Of a stretch of DNA of 64,000 nucleotides, positions 38,409-51,985 are shown piece by piece (the stretch's first letter is position 1; every line of letters begins with the position of its first letter). Source of the stretch: Sesamum alatum (lineage: Eukaryota > Streptophyta > Magnoliopsida > Lamiales > Pedaliaceae); assembly GCA_034509735.1 (NCBI GenBank), contig JACGWO010000007.1, forward strand, positions 24,580,046 through 24,644,045. The letters run 5' to 3'. The notes under the pieces are model-generated. The model had not been told where the DNA came from. It saw only the letters and a list, made by a program, of their open reading frames with translations, and searched no databases. The translations under genes were made by a program, and so were the position numbers.

Positions 38409-40017
38409 TTTAGGTAAATGTAAATTTCATAAACTAAAGGAATGCTTAGAGCAATGACGAAGGTAAACTCGCCCTGTCCGGAGGGTGTTCCCAGGAAGGC
38501 AACCGCGATTCAGCGATCCTGGGCACAAAGCAACATCAACAAGCCAATCCCAACAAGGGGCAACAGCGGAACCACAACAACAAGCCATTCCAAAGCGGAC
38601 ACAATGGCAGAAAGAACAAAAAAACATACCAATCACGGCAGCAAGCCGGCCCAAAACAACAAGGAGGAGATCAACAAGCCAAACCCCAAAAATAGCATCA
38701 ACAGTCAACAATAGTCTGCGATCAACAAGAACCAGCAATCATTCAATAGGGTGAGTTCATGGGATGCGCCAACGGTGGAAGAGGGCAAAAGTTTGAAGCG
38801 TGGGCTTCAAGTTATCACCGCGGATGCCTGTGCGTACCTGCTCAAGAACAAGGTCCACCAAAGCATTATCTATAAGGGATGAGTTTTGGAATCTACGGGC
38901 ATTACGCTCACGCCATATGTGATAAACAAGTGAGGCAAAAGTGGCACGGTAGGCTGCGTTTCTGATATGTTTACCACGCCATCGAATGGAGGCCCATCTG
39001 ATGCCTGAAATCCACAAAGAGTGAGGCCATTGAAGCTTGGTGCGCTGTCTAAGGAGGGAAAGGCATCTCCGGGAGAAAGTGCATTCAAAGAAGAGGTGAG
39101 AGTGGCTCCCAGCCATTCCAGAATTACAGAGGACGCACTCCCAAGAATCAGGTGGGCACCAAGGCTTATCCATGGTAGAGTGACGCTCTCTAATAGCGAG
39201 TCAAAGAATGAAAAGATTTCAGTGAATGTGGAAAGGGCCGTTATGGGAGCTCCAAAGAATCAGAGAGGGTCCAGGGGAGATCAGTGGGAGGGAAGCCCAG
39301 ATATCAAGAAGTTCAAATTTTGTGATAGACCAGTTCCATTGCCCCGATCGGATGACAGACCCCAAAGATGCGTCGAGGGGGATGCCGATGATAGCGGCTC
39401 CCCGAGGAAACCGGTGAATGAGAACACCCATAGGGTGCCAAGGGTCTTGCCAAAGTTGGAATTGAGGGTCCAAGCCAATCTGAAAACGATCCCCATTCAG
39501 CAGGAAATGACGAAGCCGAATCATTTTGCGCCAACTCCAAGACCCAATAGTCACGGAGGTAGTCCAAATAGTAGCTTTCCGAAGCCGAAATTGCCAAATC
39601 CATTGAGCCCAAATTGAGTGGGGGGAGCGCTGAAGGACATCCCACAATTGTTGGATCATAAGGGATTGATTTAAGGGAGCATAGGTCTAATTCCAAGACC
39701 TCCCTCATCTTTTGGCCAGCACACTTGTTCCCAAGCGACTTTTGCATAACCTCTATCAGAATGCCCTTGCCAGAGGAATTTACGGAATTTCTTCTCATTA
39801 AGTTTAATGACTCCTTTCGGAAGGAAGAAGGCCGAGCTCTAATAGGTGTGAAGAGAAAATAGGACCAATTTGATGAGTTGGACTGTTCTTACAAAAGAGA
39901 GGGGGATACCGGCCCAGCCAGCGATACGCTTATCAATCTTTTGGAGCAAAGGTTGATAGTTATGTAAACTGAGGCGGGAGTGCAACAGGGGAAGACCAAG
40001 ATATTTGAGAGGAAGAA
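38409..40017 (-). pseudogene. 5'-truncated L1-like LINE remnant, copy 1
   Basis: On the minus strand the segment starts in the C-terminal part of a plant LINE reverse transcriptase (LKYLGLPLLHS, then LLQKIDKRIAGWAG, near 40010-39900). It continues through several frame-broken pieces and ends with the RT-associated zinc-binding domain at 39173-38757 (WECVLCN, SHSHLFFECTFS, HIWRERNARRF). About 350 bases of 3' UTR follow, ending in a short A run. Catalytic RT motifs lie upstream and are absent, as is usual for 5'-truncated LINEs. Compared with copy 2 it lacks about 75-80 bases near 39225. Both edges fall at the same satellite positions as copy 2. Confidence 0.88.
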
Positions 40018-43000
40018 CCATGGACTCAACTTTGTACCTTTGCGCAACAACAAACTCCTTTAAACAAGTTTAGACACTAAAGCACGTTTATCTTTGCCAT
40101 ATCGAGGGCTTGGAGAACCTTCATAATCAGTCGTACGTCCGGATATATGCCTAATACTCAATACAATCGTAGGAAACATCTTGTGCTTTTAGTCCTTATC
40201 ATTGACTTATAGATGACTCATTTTTGGCTATAAATATATTTCGTATTGACTCTAATAATTAATATTAAAGCCATTCTTCGATTATACGACTAGGACACCA
40301 TCTTATTCAACATAAAAATGCACTAGGACGACATCTCGAACACTCTTTCGAACCATGGACTCAGCTTTGTACCTTTACGCAACGACAAACTCCTTTAAAC
40401 AAGTTTACACACCAAAGCACTTTTATCTTTGCCATATCGAGGGCTTGGAGAACCTTCAAAATCAATCGTACGTCCGGATACATGCCTAATACTCAACACA
40501 ATCGCAGGAAACACCTTGTGCTTTCGGTCCTTATCATTGACTTATAGATGACTCATTTTTGGCTATAAATATATTCGTATTGACTCTAATAATTAATTTT
40601 AAAGCCATTCTTCGATTATACGACTAGGACACCATCTTATTCAATATAAAAATGCACCAGGACTACATCTCAAACGCTCTTTCGAACCATGGATTCAACT
40701 TTGTACGTTTGCGCAACGATAAACTCCTTTAAACAAGTTTAGACACTAAAGCACTTTTATCTTTGCTATATCGAGGGCTTGGAGAACCTTGATAAATTAA
40801 TCGTACATCCGGATACATGCCTAATACTCAACACAATCGTAGGAAACACCTTGTGCTTTCGGTCCTTATCATTGACTTATAGATGACTCATTTTTGGCTA
40901 TAAATATATTCGTATTGATTCTAATAATTAATATTAAAGCCATTCTTCGATTATATGATTAGGACACCATCTTATTCAACATAAAAATGCACTAGGACTA
41001 CATCTCGAACACTCTTTCGAACTATGGACTCAACTTGGTACCTTTGCGCAACGACAAACTCCTTTAAACGAGTTTAGACACTAAAGCACTTTTATCTTTG
41101 CTATATCGAGGGCTTGGAGAACTTTCATAATCAATTCGTACGCCCGGATACATGCCTAATACTCAGCACAATTGTAGGAAACACCTTGTGCTTTCGGTCC
41201 TTATCCTTGACTGATAGATGATTCATTTTTTGCTATAAATATATTCGTATTGACTCTAATAATCAATATTAAAGCCACTCCTCGATTATATGAGTTGGAC
41301 TCCATCTTATTCAACAAAAAAATGCACTAGGACTACATTTCGAACACTCTTTCCAGCTATGGACTCAGCTTTGTACCTTTACGCAATGACAAACTCGTTT
41401 AAACAAGTTTAGATACTAATGCACTTTTATCTTTGCCATATCGAGGGCTTGGAGAACCTTCATAATCATTCGTACGTCAGGATATATGCCTAATACTCAA
41501 CAAAATCGTAGGAAACACCTTGTGCTTTCAGTCCTTATCCTTGACTGATAGATGACTCATTTTCTGCTATAAATATATTCGTATTGACTCTAATAATCAA
41601 TATTAAAGCAACTCTTCGATTATATGACTAGGACTCCATCTTATTCAATATAAAAATGCACTAGGACTACATCTCGAACACTCTTTCGAGCCATGGACTC
41701 AGCTTTGTACCTTTGCGCAACAACAAACTCCTTTAAACAAGTTTAGACACTAATGCACTTTTATCTTGGCCATATCGAGGGCTTGGAGAACCTTTATAAT
41801 AAATCATACGTTAGGATACATGCCTAATACTCAACACAATTGTAGGAAACACCTTGTTCTTTCAGTCCTTATCATTGAATGATAGATGACTCATTTTGGA
41901 CTATAAATATATCCGTATTGACTCTCATAATCAATATTAAAGCAACTCTTCGATTATATGACTAGGACTCCATTTTATTCAACATAAAAATGCACTAGGA
42001 CTACATCTCGAACACTCTTTCGAGCCATGGACTCAGCTTTGTACCTTTGCGCAACGACAAACTCCTTTAAACAAGTTTAGACACTAATGCACTTTTATCT
42101 TTGCCACATCGAGGGCTTGGAGAACCTTCATAATCAATCGTTCATCCGGATACATGCCTAATACTCAACACATTCGTAGGAAACACCTTGTGCTTTCTGT
42201 CCTTATCATTGACTGATAGATGACTCATTTTTGGCTATAAATATATTCGCATTGACTCTAATAATCAATATTAAAGCCACTATTCGATTATATGACTACG
42301 ACTCCATCTTATTTCAACATAAAAAATGCACTAGGGCTACATCTAAAACACTCTTCGAGCCATGGACTCAACTTTGTACCTTTGTGCAACGACAAACTCC
42401 TTAAACAAATTTAGACACTAATACACTTTTATCTTTCCAATATCGAGGGCTTGGAGAACCTTCATAATCAATCGTACCTCCGGATACATGCCTAATACTC
42501 AACACAATTGTAGGAAACACCTTGTACTTTCAGTCCTTATCATTGACTGATAGATGACTCATTTTGGACTATAAATATATGCGTATTGACTCTAATAATC
42601 AATATTAAAGCCACCCTTTGGTTATACGACAAGGACGCCATCTTATTCAACATAAAAATGCACTAGGACTACATTTAAAACACTCTTTCGAGGCAGGGCT
42701 CAGCTTTGTACCTTTTCGCAACGACAAACTCCTTTGAACAAGTTTAGACACTAATGCACTTTTATCTTTGCCATATCGAGGGCTTGGAGAACCTTCATAA
42801 TCAAACGTACGTTTGGATACATGCCTAATACTCAACAAAATCGTAGGAAACACCTTGTGTTATCAATCCTTATCATTGACTGATAGATGACTCATTTTTG
42901 GCTATAAATATATTCGTATTGACTCTAATAATCAATATTAAAGACACTCTTCGATTATACGACTAGGACACCATCTTCTTCAACATAAAAATGCACTAAG

Positions 43001-46000
43001 ACTACATTTAGAACACTCTTTCAAGCCATGGAATCAGCATTGTACGTTTTCACAACGAGAAACTCCTTTAAACAAGTTTAGACACTAAAGCACTTTATCT
43101 TTGTCATATCGAGGGCTTGGAGAACATTCATAATCAATCGTACGTATGGATACATTCCTAATACTCAACACAATCGTAGGAAACACCATGTTCTTTCAAT
43201 GCTTATGATTGACTGATAGATGAATCATTTTTGCCTATAAATATATTCGTATTGACTCCAATAATCAATATTTAAGTCACACTTCGATTATACGACTAGA
43301 ACACCATCTTATTCAACATAAAAATGCACTAGGGCTACATCTCGAAAACTCTTTCGAGAAATGGACTCAGCTTTGTACCTTTGCGCAATGACAAACTCCT
43401 TTAAACAAGTTCAGACACTAATGCACTTTTATCTTTGCCATATTGAGGGCTTGGAGAACCTTCATAATCAATCGTACGTCCGGATACATGCCTAATACTC
43501 GACACATTCATAGGAAACACCTTGTGCTTTCTGTCCTTATCATTGACTGATAGATGACTCATTTTTGGCTAAAAATATATTCGTATTGACTCTAATAATA
43601 TTAATAAAGCCCTCTTCAATTATGTGACTAGGACTCCATCTTATTCAACATAAAAATGCACTAGGACTACATCTAGAACACTCTTTTGCGCCATGGACTC
43701 AGCTTTGTACCTTTACGCAACGACAAACTCCTTTAAACAAATTTAGACACTAAAGCACTTTTATCTTTGCCATATCGATTGCTTGGAGAACCTTCATAAT
43801 CAATCGTATGTTCGGATACATGCCTAATACGCAACACAATCATAGGAAACACCTTGTGCTTTCGGTCCTTCATTGACTGATAGATGACTCATTTTTTGCT
43901 GTAAATATATTCGTATTGCCTCTAATAATCCATATCAAAGCCACTCCTTGATTATATGACTAGAAATCCATCTAATTCAACATAAAAATGCACTAGGACT
44001 ACATCTCGAACACTCTTTCGAGCCTTGGACTCAGCTTTGTACCTTTGCGCAACGACAAACTCCTTTAAAACAAGTTTAGACACTAATGCACTTTTATCTT
44101 TCCCATATGAGCTTGGAGTACCTTCGTAATCAATCGTACGTCCGGATATATGCCTATTATTCAACACATTTGTAGGAAACACCTTGTCCTTTCGGTCCTT
44201 ATCATTGACTGATAGATGACTCATTTTTGGTTATAAATATTTTTCATATTGACTCTAATAATCACTATGAAATCCACTCTTCGATTATATGACTAGGACT
44301 CCATCTTATTCAACGTAAAAATACACTAGGACTACATCTCGAACACTCTTTCGAACCATGGACTAAGCTTTGTACCTTTGCGCAATGACAAACTCCTTTA
44401 AACAAGTTTAGACACTAATGCACTTTTGTCTTTGCCATATCGAGGGCTTGGAGAACCTTCATAATCAATCGTACGTCTGGATACATGCGTAATACTCAAC
44501 ACAATCGTAGGACACACCTTGTGCTTTCAGTCCTTATCATTGACTGATAGTTGACTCATATTTGGCTATAAATATATTCGTATTGACTCTAATAATCAAT
44601 ATTAAAGCAACTCTTCGATTATATGACTAGGACTCCATCTTATTAACATAAAAATGCACTAGGACTACATCTCGAACACTCTTTCGAGCCATGGACTCAG
44701 CTTTGTACCTTTGCGCAACGACAAACTCCTTTAAACAAGTTTAGACACTAATGCACTTTTATCTTTGCCATATTGAGTGCTTGGAGAACCTTCATAATCA
44801 ATCGTTCGTCCGGATACATGCCTAATACTCAACACGTTCGTAGGAAACACCTTGTGCTTTCTGTCCTTATCATTGACTGATAGATGACTCATTTTTGGCT
44901 ATAAATATATTCGCATTGACTCTAATAATCAATATTAAAGCCACTATTCGATTATATGACTAGGACTCCATCTTATTCAACATAAAAATGCACTAGGGCT
45001 ACATCTAAAACACTCTTTCGAGCCATGGACTCAACTTTGTACCTTTGTGCAACGACAAACTCCTTAAACAAATTTAGACACTAATGCACTTTTGTCTTTG
45101 CCATATCGAGGGCTTGGAGAACCTTCATAATCAATCGTACGTCTGGATACATGCGTAATACTCAACACAATCGTAGGAAACACCTTGTGCTTTCAGTCCT
45201 TATCATTGACTGATAGATGACTCATTTTGGACTATAAATATATTCGTATTGACTCTAATAATCAATATTAAAGCCACCCTTCGGTTATACGATTAGGACG
45301 CCATCTTATTCAACATAAAAATGCACTAGGACTACATTTAAAACACTCTTTCAAGGCATGGGCTTAGCTTTGTACCTTTTCGCAACGACAAACTCATTTG
45401 AACAAGTTTAGACACTAATGCACTTTTATCTTTGCCATATCGAGGGCTTGGAGAACCTTCATAATCAAACGTACGTTTGGATACATGCCCAATACTCAAC
45501 AAAATCGTAGGAAACACCTTGTGTTATCAATCTTTATCATTGACTGATAGATGACTCATTTTTGGCTATAAATATATTCGTATTGACTCTAATAATCAAT
45601 ATTAAAGCCACTCTTCGATTATACGACTAGGACACCATCTTCTTCAACATAAAAATGCACTAAGACTACATTTAGAACACTCTTTCAAGCCATGGAATCA
45701 GCTTTGTACGTTTTCACAACGAGAAACTCCTTTAAACAAGTTTAGACACTAAAGCACTTTATCTTTGTCATATCGAGGGCTTGGAGAACATTCATAATCA
45801 ATCGTACGTATGGATACATTCCTAATACTCAACACAATCGTAGGAAACACCATGTTCTTTCAATGCTTATGATTGACTGATAGATGAATCATTTTTGCCT
45901 ATAAATATATTCGTATTAACTCCAATAATCAATATTTAAGTCACACTTCGATTATACGACTAGTACACCATCTTATTCAACATAAAAATGCACTAGGGCT

Positions 46001-49000
46001 ACATCTCGAACACTCTTTTGAGCAATGGACTCAGCTTTGTACCTTTGCGCAATGACAAACTCCTTTAAACAAGTTCAGACACTAATGCACTTTTATCTTT
46101 GCCATATTGAGGGCTTGGAGAACCTTCATAATCAATCGTACGTCCGGATACATGCCTAATACTCGACACATTCATAGCAAACACCTTGTGCTTTCTGTCC
46201 TTATCATTGACTGATAGATGACTCATTTTTAGCTAAAAATATATTCGTATTGACTCTAATAATAATAATAAAGCCCTCTTCAATTATGTGACTAGGACTC
46301 CATCTTATTCAACATAAAAATGCACTAGGACTACATCTAGAACACTCTTTTGAGCCATGGACTCAGCTTTGTACCTTTACGCAACGACAAACTCCTTTAA
46401 ACAAATTTAGACACTAAAGCACTTTTATCTTTGCCATATCGATTGCTTGGAGAACCTTCATAATCAATCGTACGTTCGGATACATGCCTAATACGCAACA
46501 CAATCATAGGAAACACCTTGTGCTTTCGGTCCTTCATTGACTGATAGATGACTCATTTTTTGCTGTAAATATATTCGTCTTGACTCTAATAATCCATATC
46601 AAAGCCACTCCATGATTATATGACTAGAAATCCATCTAATTCAACAAAAAAAATACACTAGGACTACATCTCGAACACTCTTTCGAGCCTTGGACTCAGC
46701 TTTGTACCTTTGCGCAACGATAAACTCCTTTAAACAAGTTTAGACACTAATGCACTTTTATCTTTGCCATACGAGCTTGGAGTACCTTCGCAATCAATCG
46801 TACGTCCGGATACATGCCTATTATTCAACACATTTGTAGGAAACACCTTGTCCTTTCGGTCCTTATCATTGACTGATAGATGACTCATTTTTTGCTATAA
46901 ATATATTCGTATTGACTCTAATAATCACTATTAAATCCACTCTTCGATTATATGACTAGGACTCCATCTTATTCAACGTAAAAATGCACTAGGACTACAT
47001 CTCGAACACTCTTTCGAACCATGGACTCAGCTTTGTACCTTTGCGCAATGACAAACTCCTTTAAACAAGTTTAGACACTAATGCACTTTTGTCTTTGCCA
47101 TATCGAGGGCTTGGAGAACCTTCATAATCAATCGTACGTCTGGATACATGCGTAATACTCAACACAATCGTAGGAAACACCTTGTGCTTTCAGTCCTTAT
47201 CATTGACTGATAGATGACTCATATTTGGCTATAAATATATTCGTATTGACTCTAATAATCAATATTAAAGCAACTCTTCGATTATATGACTAGGACTCCA
47301 TCTTATTGAACATAAAAATGCACTAGGACTACATCTCGAACACTCTTTCGAGCCATGGACTCAGCTTTGTACCTTTGCGCAACGACAAACTCCTTTAAAC
47401 ATGTTTAGACACTAATGCACTTTTATCTTTGCCATATCGAGTGCTTGGAGAACCTTCATAATCAATCTTTCGTCTGAATACATGCCTAATACTCAACACA
47501 TTCGTAGGAAATACCTTGTGCTTTTAGTCCTTATCATTGACTGATAGATGACTCATTTTGGACTATAAATATATTCGTATTGACTCTAATAATCAATATT
47601 AAAGCCACCCTTCGGTTATACGACTAGGACGCCATCTTATTCAACATAAAAATGCACTAGGACTACATTTCAAACACTCTTTCGAGGCATGGGCTTAGCT
47701 TTGTACCTTTTCGCAACGACAAACTCCTTTGAACAAGTTTAGACACTAATGCACTTTTATCTTTGCCATATCGAGGGCTTGGAGAACCTTCATAATCAAA
47801 CGTACGTTTGGATACATGCCCAATACTCAACAAAATCGTGGGAAACACCTTGTGTTATCAATCCTTATCATTGACTGATAGATGACTCATTTTTGGCTAT
47901 AAATATATTCGTATTGACTCTAATAATCAATATTAAAGCCACTCTTCGATTATACGACTAGGACACCATCTTCTTCAACATAAATATGCACTAAGACTAC
48001 ATTTAGAACACTCTTTCAAGCCATGGAATCAGCTTTGTACGTTTTCACAACGAGAAACTCCTTTAAACAAGTTTAGACACTAAAGCACTTTATCTTTGTC
48101 ATATCGAGGGCTTGGAGAACATTCGTAATCAATCGTACGTATGGATACATTCCTAATACTCAACACAATAGTAGGAAACACCATGTTCTTTCAATGCTTA
48201 TGATTGACTGATAGATGAATCATTTTTGCCTATAAATATATTCGTATTGACTCCAATAATCAATATTTAAGTCACACTTCGATTATACGACTAGTACACC
48301 ATCTTATTCAACATAAAAATGCACTAGGGCTACATCTCGAACACTCTTTCGAGCAATGGACTCAGCTTTGTACCTTTGCGCAATGACAAACTCCTTTAAA
48401 CAAGTTCAGACACTAATGCACTTTTATCTTTGCCATATTGAGGGCTTGGAGAACCTTCATAATCAATCGTACGTCCGGATACATGCCTAATACTCGACAC
48501 ATTCATAGGAAACACCTTGTGCTTTCTGTCCTTATCATTGACTGATAGATGACTCAATTTTGGCTAAAAATATATTCGTATTGACTCTAATAATATTAAT
48601 AAAGCCCTCTTCAATTATGTGACTAGGACTCCATCTTATTCAACATAAAAATGCACTAGGACTACATCTAGAACACTCTTTTGAGCCATGGACTCAGCTT
48701 TGTACCTTTACGCAACGACAAACTCCTTTAAACAAATTTAGACACTAAAGCACTTTTATCTTTGCCATATCGATTGCTTGGAGAACCTTCATAATCAATC
48801 GTACGTTCGGATACATGCCTAATACGCAACACAATCATAGGAAACACCTTGTGCTTTCGGTCCTTCATTGACTGATAGATGACTCATTTTTTGCTGTAAA
48901 TATATTCGTATTGACTCTAATAATCCATATCAAAGCCACTCCATGATTATATGACTAGAAATCCATCTAATTCAACATAAAAAATGCACTAGGACTACAT

Positions 49001-50295
49001 CTCGAACACTCTTTCGAGCCTTGGACTCAGCTTTGTACCTTTGCGCAACGACAAACTCCTTTAAACAAGTTTAGACACTAATGCACTTTTATCTTTGCCA
49101 TACGAGCTTGGAGTACCTTCGTAATCAATCGTACGTCCGGATACATGCCTATTATTCAACACATTTGTAGGAAACACCTTGTCCTTTCGGTCCTTATCAT
49201 TGACTTATAGATGACTCATTTTTGGGTATAAATATATTCGTATTGACTCTAATAATCACTATTAAATCCACTCTTCGATTATATGACTAGGACTCCATCT
49301 TATTCAACGTAAAAATGCACTAGGACTACATCTCGAACACTCTTTCGAACCATGGACTCAGCTTTGTACCTTTGCGCAATGACAAACTCCTTTAAACAAG
49401 TTTAGACACTAATGCACTTTTGTCTTTGCCATATCGAGGGCTTGGAGAACCTTCATAATCAATCGTACGTCTGGATACATGCGTAATACTCAACACAATC
49501 GTAGGAAACACCTTGTGCTTTTAGTCCTTATCATTGACTGATAGATGACTCATATTTGGCTATAAATATATTCGTATTGACTCTAATAATCAATATTAAA
49601 GCTACTCTTCGATTATATGACTAGAACTCCATCTTATTGAACATAAAAATGCACTAGGACTACATCTCGAACACTCTTTCGAGCCATGGACTCAGCTTTG
49701 TACCTTTGCGCAACGACAAACTCCTTTAAACAAGTTTAGACACTAATGCACTTTTATCTTTGCCATATCGAGTGCTTGGAGAACCTTCATAATCAATCTT
49801 TCGTCTGAATACATGCCTAATACTCAACACATTCGTAGGAAATACCTTGTGCTTTCTGTCCATATTATTAACTGATAGATGACTGATTTTTGGCTATAAA
49901 TATATTCGCATGGACTCTAATAATCAATATTAAAGGCACTCTTCGATTAGACTCGGACTCCATCTTATTCAATATAAAAATGCACTAGGACTACATTTAA
50001 AACACTCTTTCGAGCCATGAACTCAGCTTTGTAACTTATCGCAACGACAAACTTCTTTAAACAAGTTTAGACTCTAATGCACTTTATCTTTATCATATCA
50101 AGGGCCTGGATAGATGCCTAATCGTACACTCGAATACATGCCTAATACTCAATACAATCGTAGGAAACACCTTGTGCTTTCAGTCCTTATCATTGACTGA
50201 TAGATGATTCATTTTGTGACTATAAATATATTCGTATTGACTCTAATAATCACTATTAAAGCCGCTCTTCGATTATATGACTAGGACTCCATCTT
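40018..50295. repeat. 332-bp satellite array, block 4 (about 31 monomers)
   Basis: Continuous satellite between the two LINE copies. Its second half, from about 42120, is organised into higher-order units (separate entry). No gene is seen. It ends at CTCCATCTT, exactly as block 3 does. Confidence 0.97.
42120..49860. repeat. Higher-order repeat of the satellite (8- and 7-monomer units)
   Basis: Rare monomer variants recur together at a fixed long spacing. The variant CATGTTCTTTCAATGC occurs at 43187, 45851 and 48182, giving intervals of 2664 (8 x 333) and 2331 bases (7 x 333). The shortened variant with GAGCTTGGAGTACC occurs at about 44106, 46770 and 49100, and GCATGGGCTTAG or a close form at about 42690, 45352 and 47686, with the same intervals. 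Units are more alike to each other than neighbouring monomers are, so whole multimer blocks were amplified, with one unit losing a monomer. Confidence 0.9.
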
Positions 50296-51985
50296 TTTAG
50301 GTAAATGTAAATTTCATAAACTAAAGGAATGTTTACAGCAATGACAAAGGTAAAATCGCCTTGTCCGGAGTGTGTTCCTAGGAAGGCAACAGCGATTCAG
50401 CGATCTTGGGCACAAAGCAACATCAACAAGCCAATCCCAACAAGGGGGCAACAGAGGAACCACAACAACAAGCCATTCCAAAGCGGACACAATGGCAGAC
50501 ACAACAAAAAAAACAGACCAATCACGGCAGCAAGCCGGCCCAAAACAACAAGGAGGAAATCAACAAGCCAAACCCCAAAAACAGGAATCAACAATCAACA
50601 ACAGTCAACGATCAACAAGAACCAGCAATCATTCAACAGGGTGAGTCCATGGGATGCGCCAAAGGCGGAAGATGGCAAAAGTTTGAAGCGTGGGCTTCAA
50701 GTCATCACCGCGGATACGTGTGCGTACCTGCTCAAGAACAAGGTCCACCAAAGCATTAACTGTAAGGGATGAGTTTTGGAATCTACGGGCATTACGCTCA
50801 CGCCATATGTGATAAACAAGCGAGGCAAGAGTGGCACGGTAGGCTGCGTTTATGATATGTTTACCATGCCATCGAATGGAGGCCCATCTGATGCCTGAAA
50901 TCCACGAAGAGTGAGGCCATTGAAGCTTGGTACACTGTCAAAGGAGGGAAAGGCATCTCTAAGAGAAAGTGCATTCAAAGAAGAGGTGAGAGTGGCTCTC
51001 AGCCATTCCAGAATTACAGAGGACGCACTCCCAAGAATCAGGTGGGGACCAAGGCTTATCCATGATAGAGAGACGCTCTCTAATAGCGAGTCACAGAATG
51101 AAAAGATTTTGGTGAATGCGGAAAGGGCCATGGAATAAGGAGGACCACTCCACCTTCGGTCTGGGGGGTTGGGAGATGCTCAGAGCATCCGAGTTAGAGA
51201 GTGTACCGTTATGGGAGCTCCAAAGAATCCGAGAGGGTCTAAGGGAGATTGGTGGGAGGGAAGCCGAGATATCAAGAAGTTCAAAGTTTGTGGTAAACCA
51301 GTTCCATTGCCCCGATCGGATGACAGACCCCAAAGATGCATCGAGCGGGATGCCGGTGATAGCGGGTCCCCGAGGAAACCGGTGAATGAGAACACCCATA
51401 GGGTGCAAAGGGTCTTGCCAAAGTTGGAATTGAGGGTCCAGGCAAATATGAAAATGAACCCCATTCAGCAGGAAATGACGAAGCTGAATCATTTTGCACC
51501 AACTCCAAGACCCAATAGTCGGGGAGATAGTCCAAATAGTTGCTTTCCGAAGCCGAAATTGCCAAATCCATTCAGCCCAAGTTGAGTGGGGGGAGCGCTG
51601 AAGGTCATCCCATAAATGCTGGATCATAAGGGATTGATTTAAGGGAGCAATAGGTCTAATTCCAAGACCTCCCTCATCTTTTGGTCGACACACTTGTTCC
51701 CAAGCGACTTTTGCATAACCTCTATCAGAATGCCCTTGCCAGAGGAATTTACGGAATTTCTTCTCAGTAAGTTTAATGACTCCTTTCGGAAGGAAGAAGG
51801 TCGAGCCCCAATAGGTGTGAAGAGAAGAAAGGTCCGATTTGATGAGTTGGAGTCTTCCAGCAAAAGAGAGGGTGATACCCGCCCAGCCCGCGATACGCTT
51901 ATCAATCTTTTGGAGCAAAGGTTGATGGTTATGTAAGTGAGGCAGGAGTGCAAAAGGGGAAGACCAAGATATTTGAGAGGGAGAA
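50296..51985 (-). pseudogene. 5'-truncated L1-like LINE remnant, copy 2
   Basis: Same content and orientation as copy 1: RT C-terminal region with LLQKIDKRIAGWAG (near 51918), a long open stretch to 51091 including FRKFLWQG and KVAWEQVCRPKDEGGLGIR, then the zinc-binding region (frame broken) and 3' UTR. It is better preserved than copy 1, retaining about 75-80 bases around 51130-51210 that copy 1 lost. The satellite junctions (CTCCATCTT on the left; CCAGGGACTCAGC on the right, CCATGGACTCAAC in copy 1) coincide, and both insertions lack the same roughly 55 bases of monomer. Independent insertions would not share all of this. Confidence 0.88.

Noticed and set aside
38427..38754. Plus-strand Gln/Asn/Lys-rich frames over the LINE 3' end (also 50329-50772)
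   Set aside because: Antisense to the LINE, whose minus-strand zinc-binding domain and 3' UTR explain the sequence.
39021..39617. 198-codon plus-strand frame in LINE copy 1 (relatives at 50911 and 51169)
   Set aside because: Shadow of the LINE coding strand; no domain and not collinear between the two copies.
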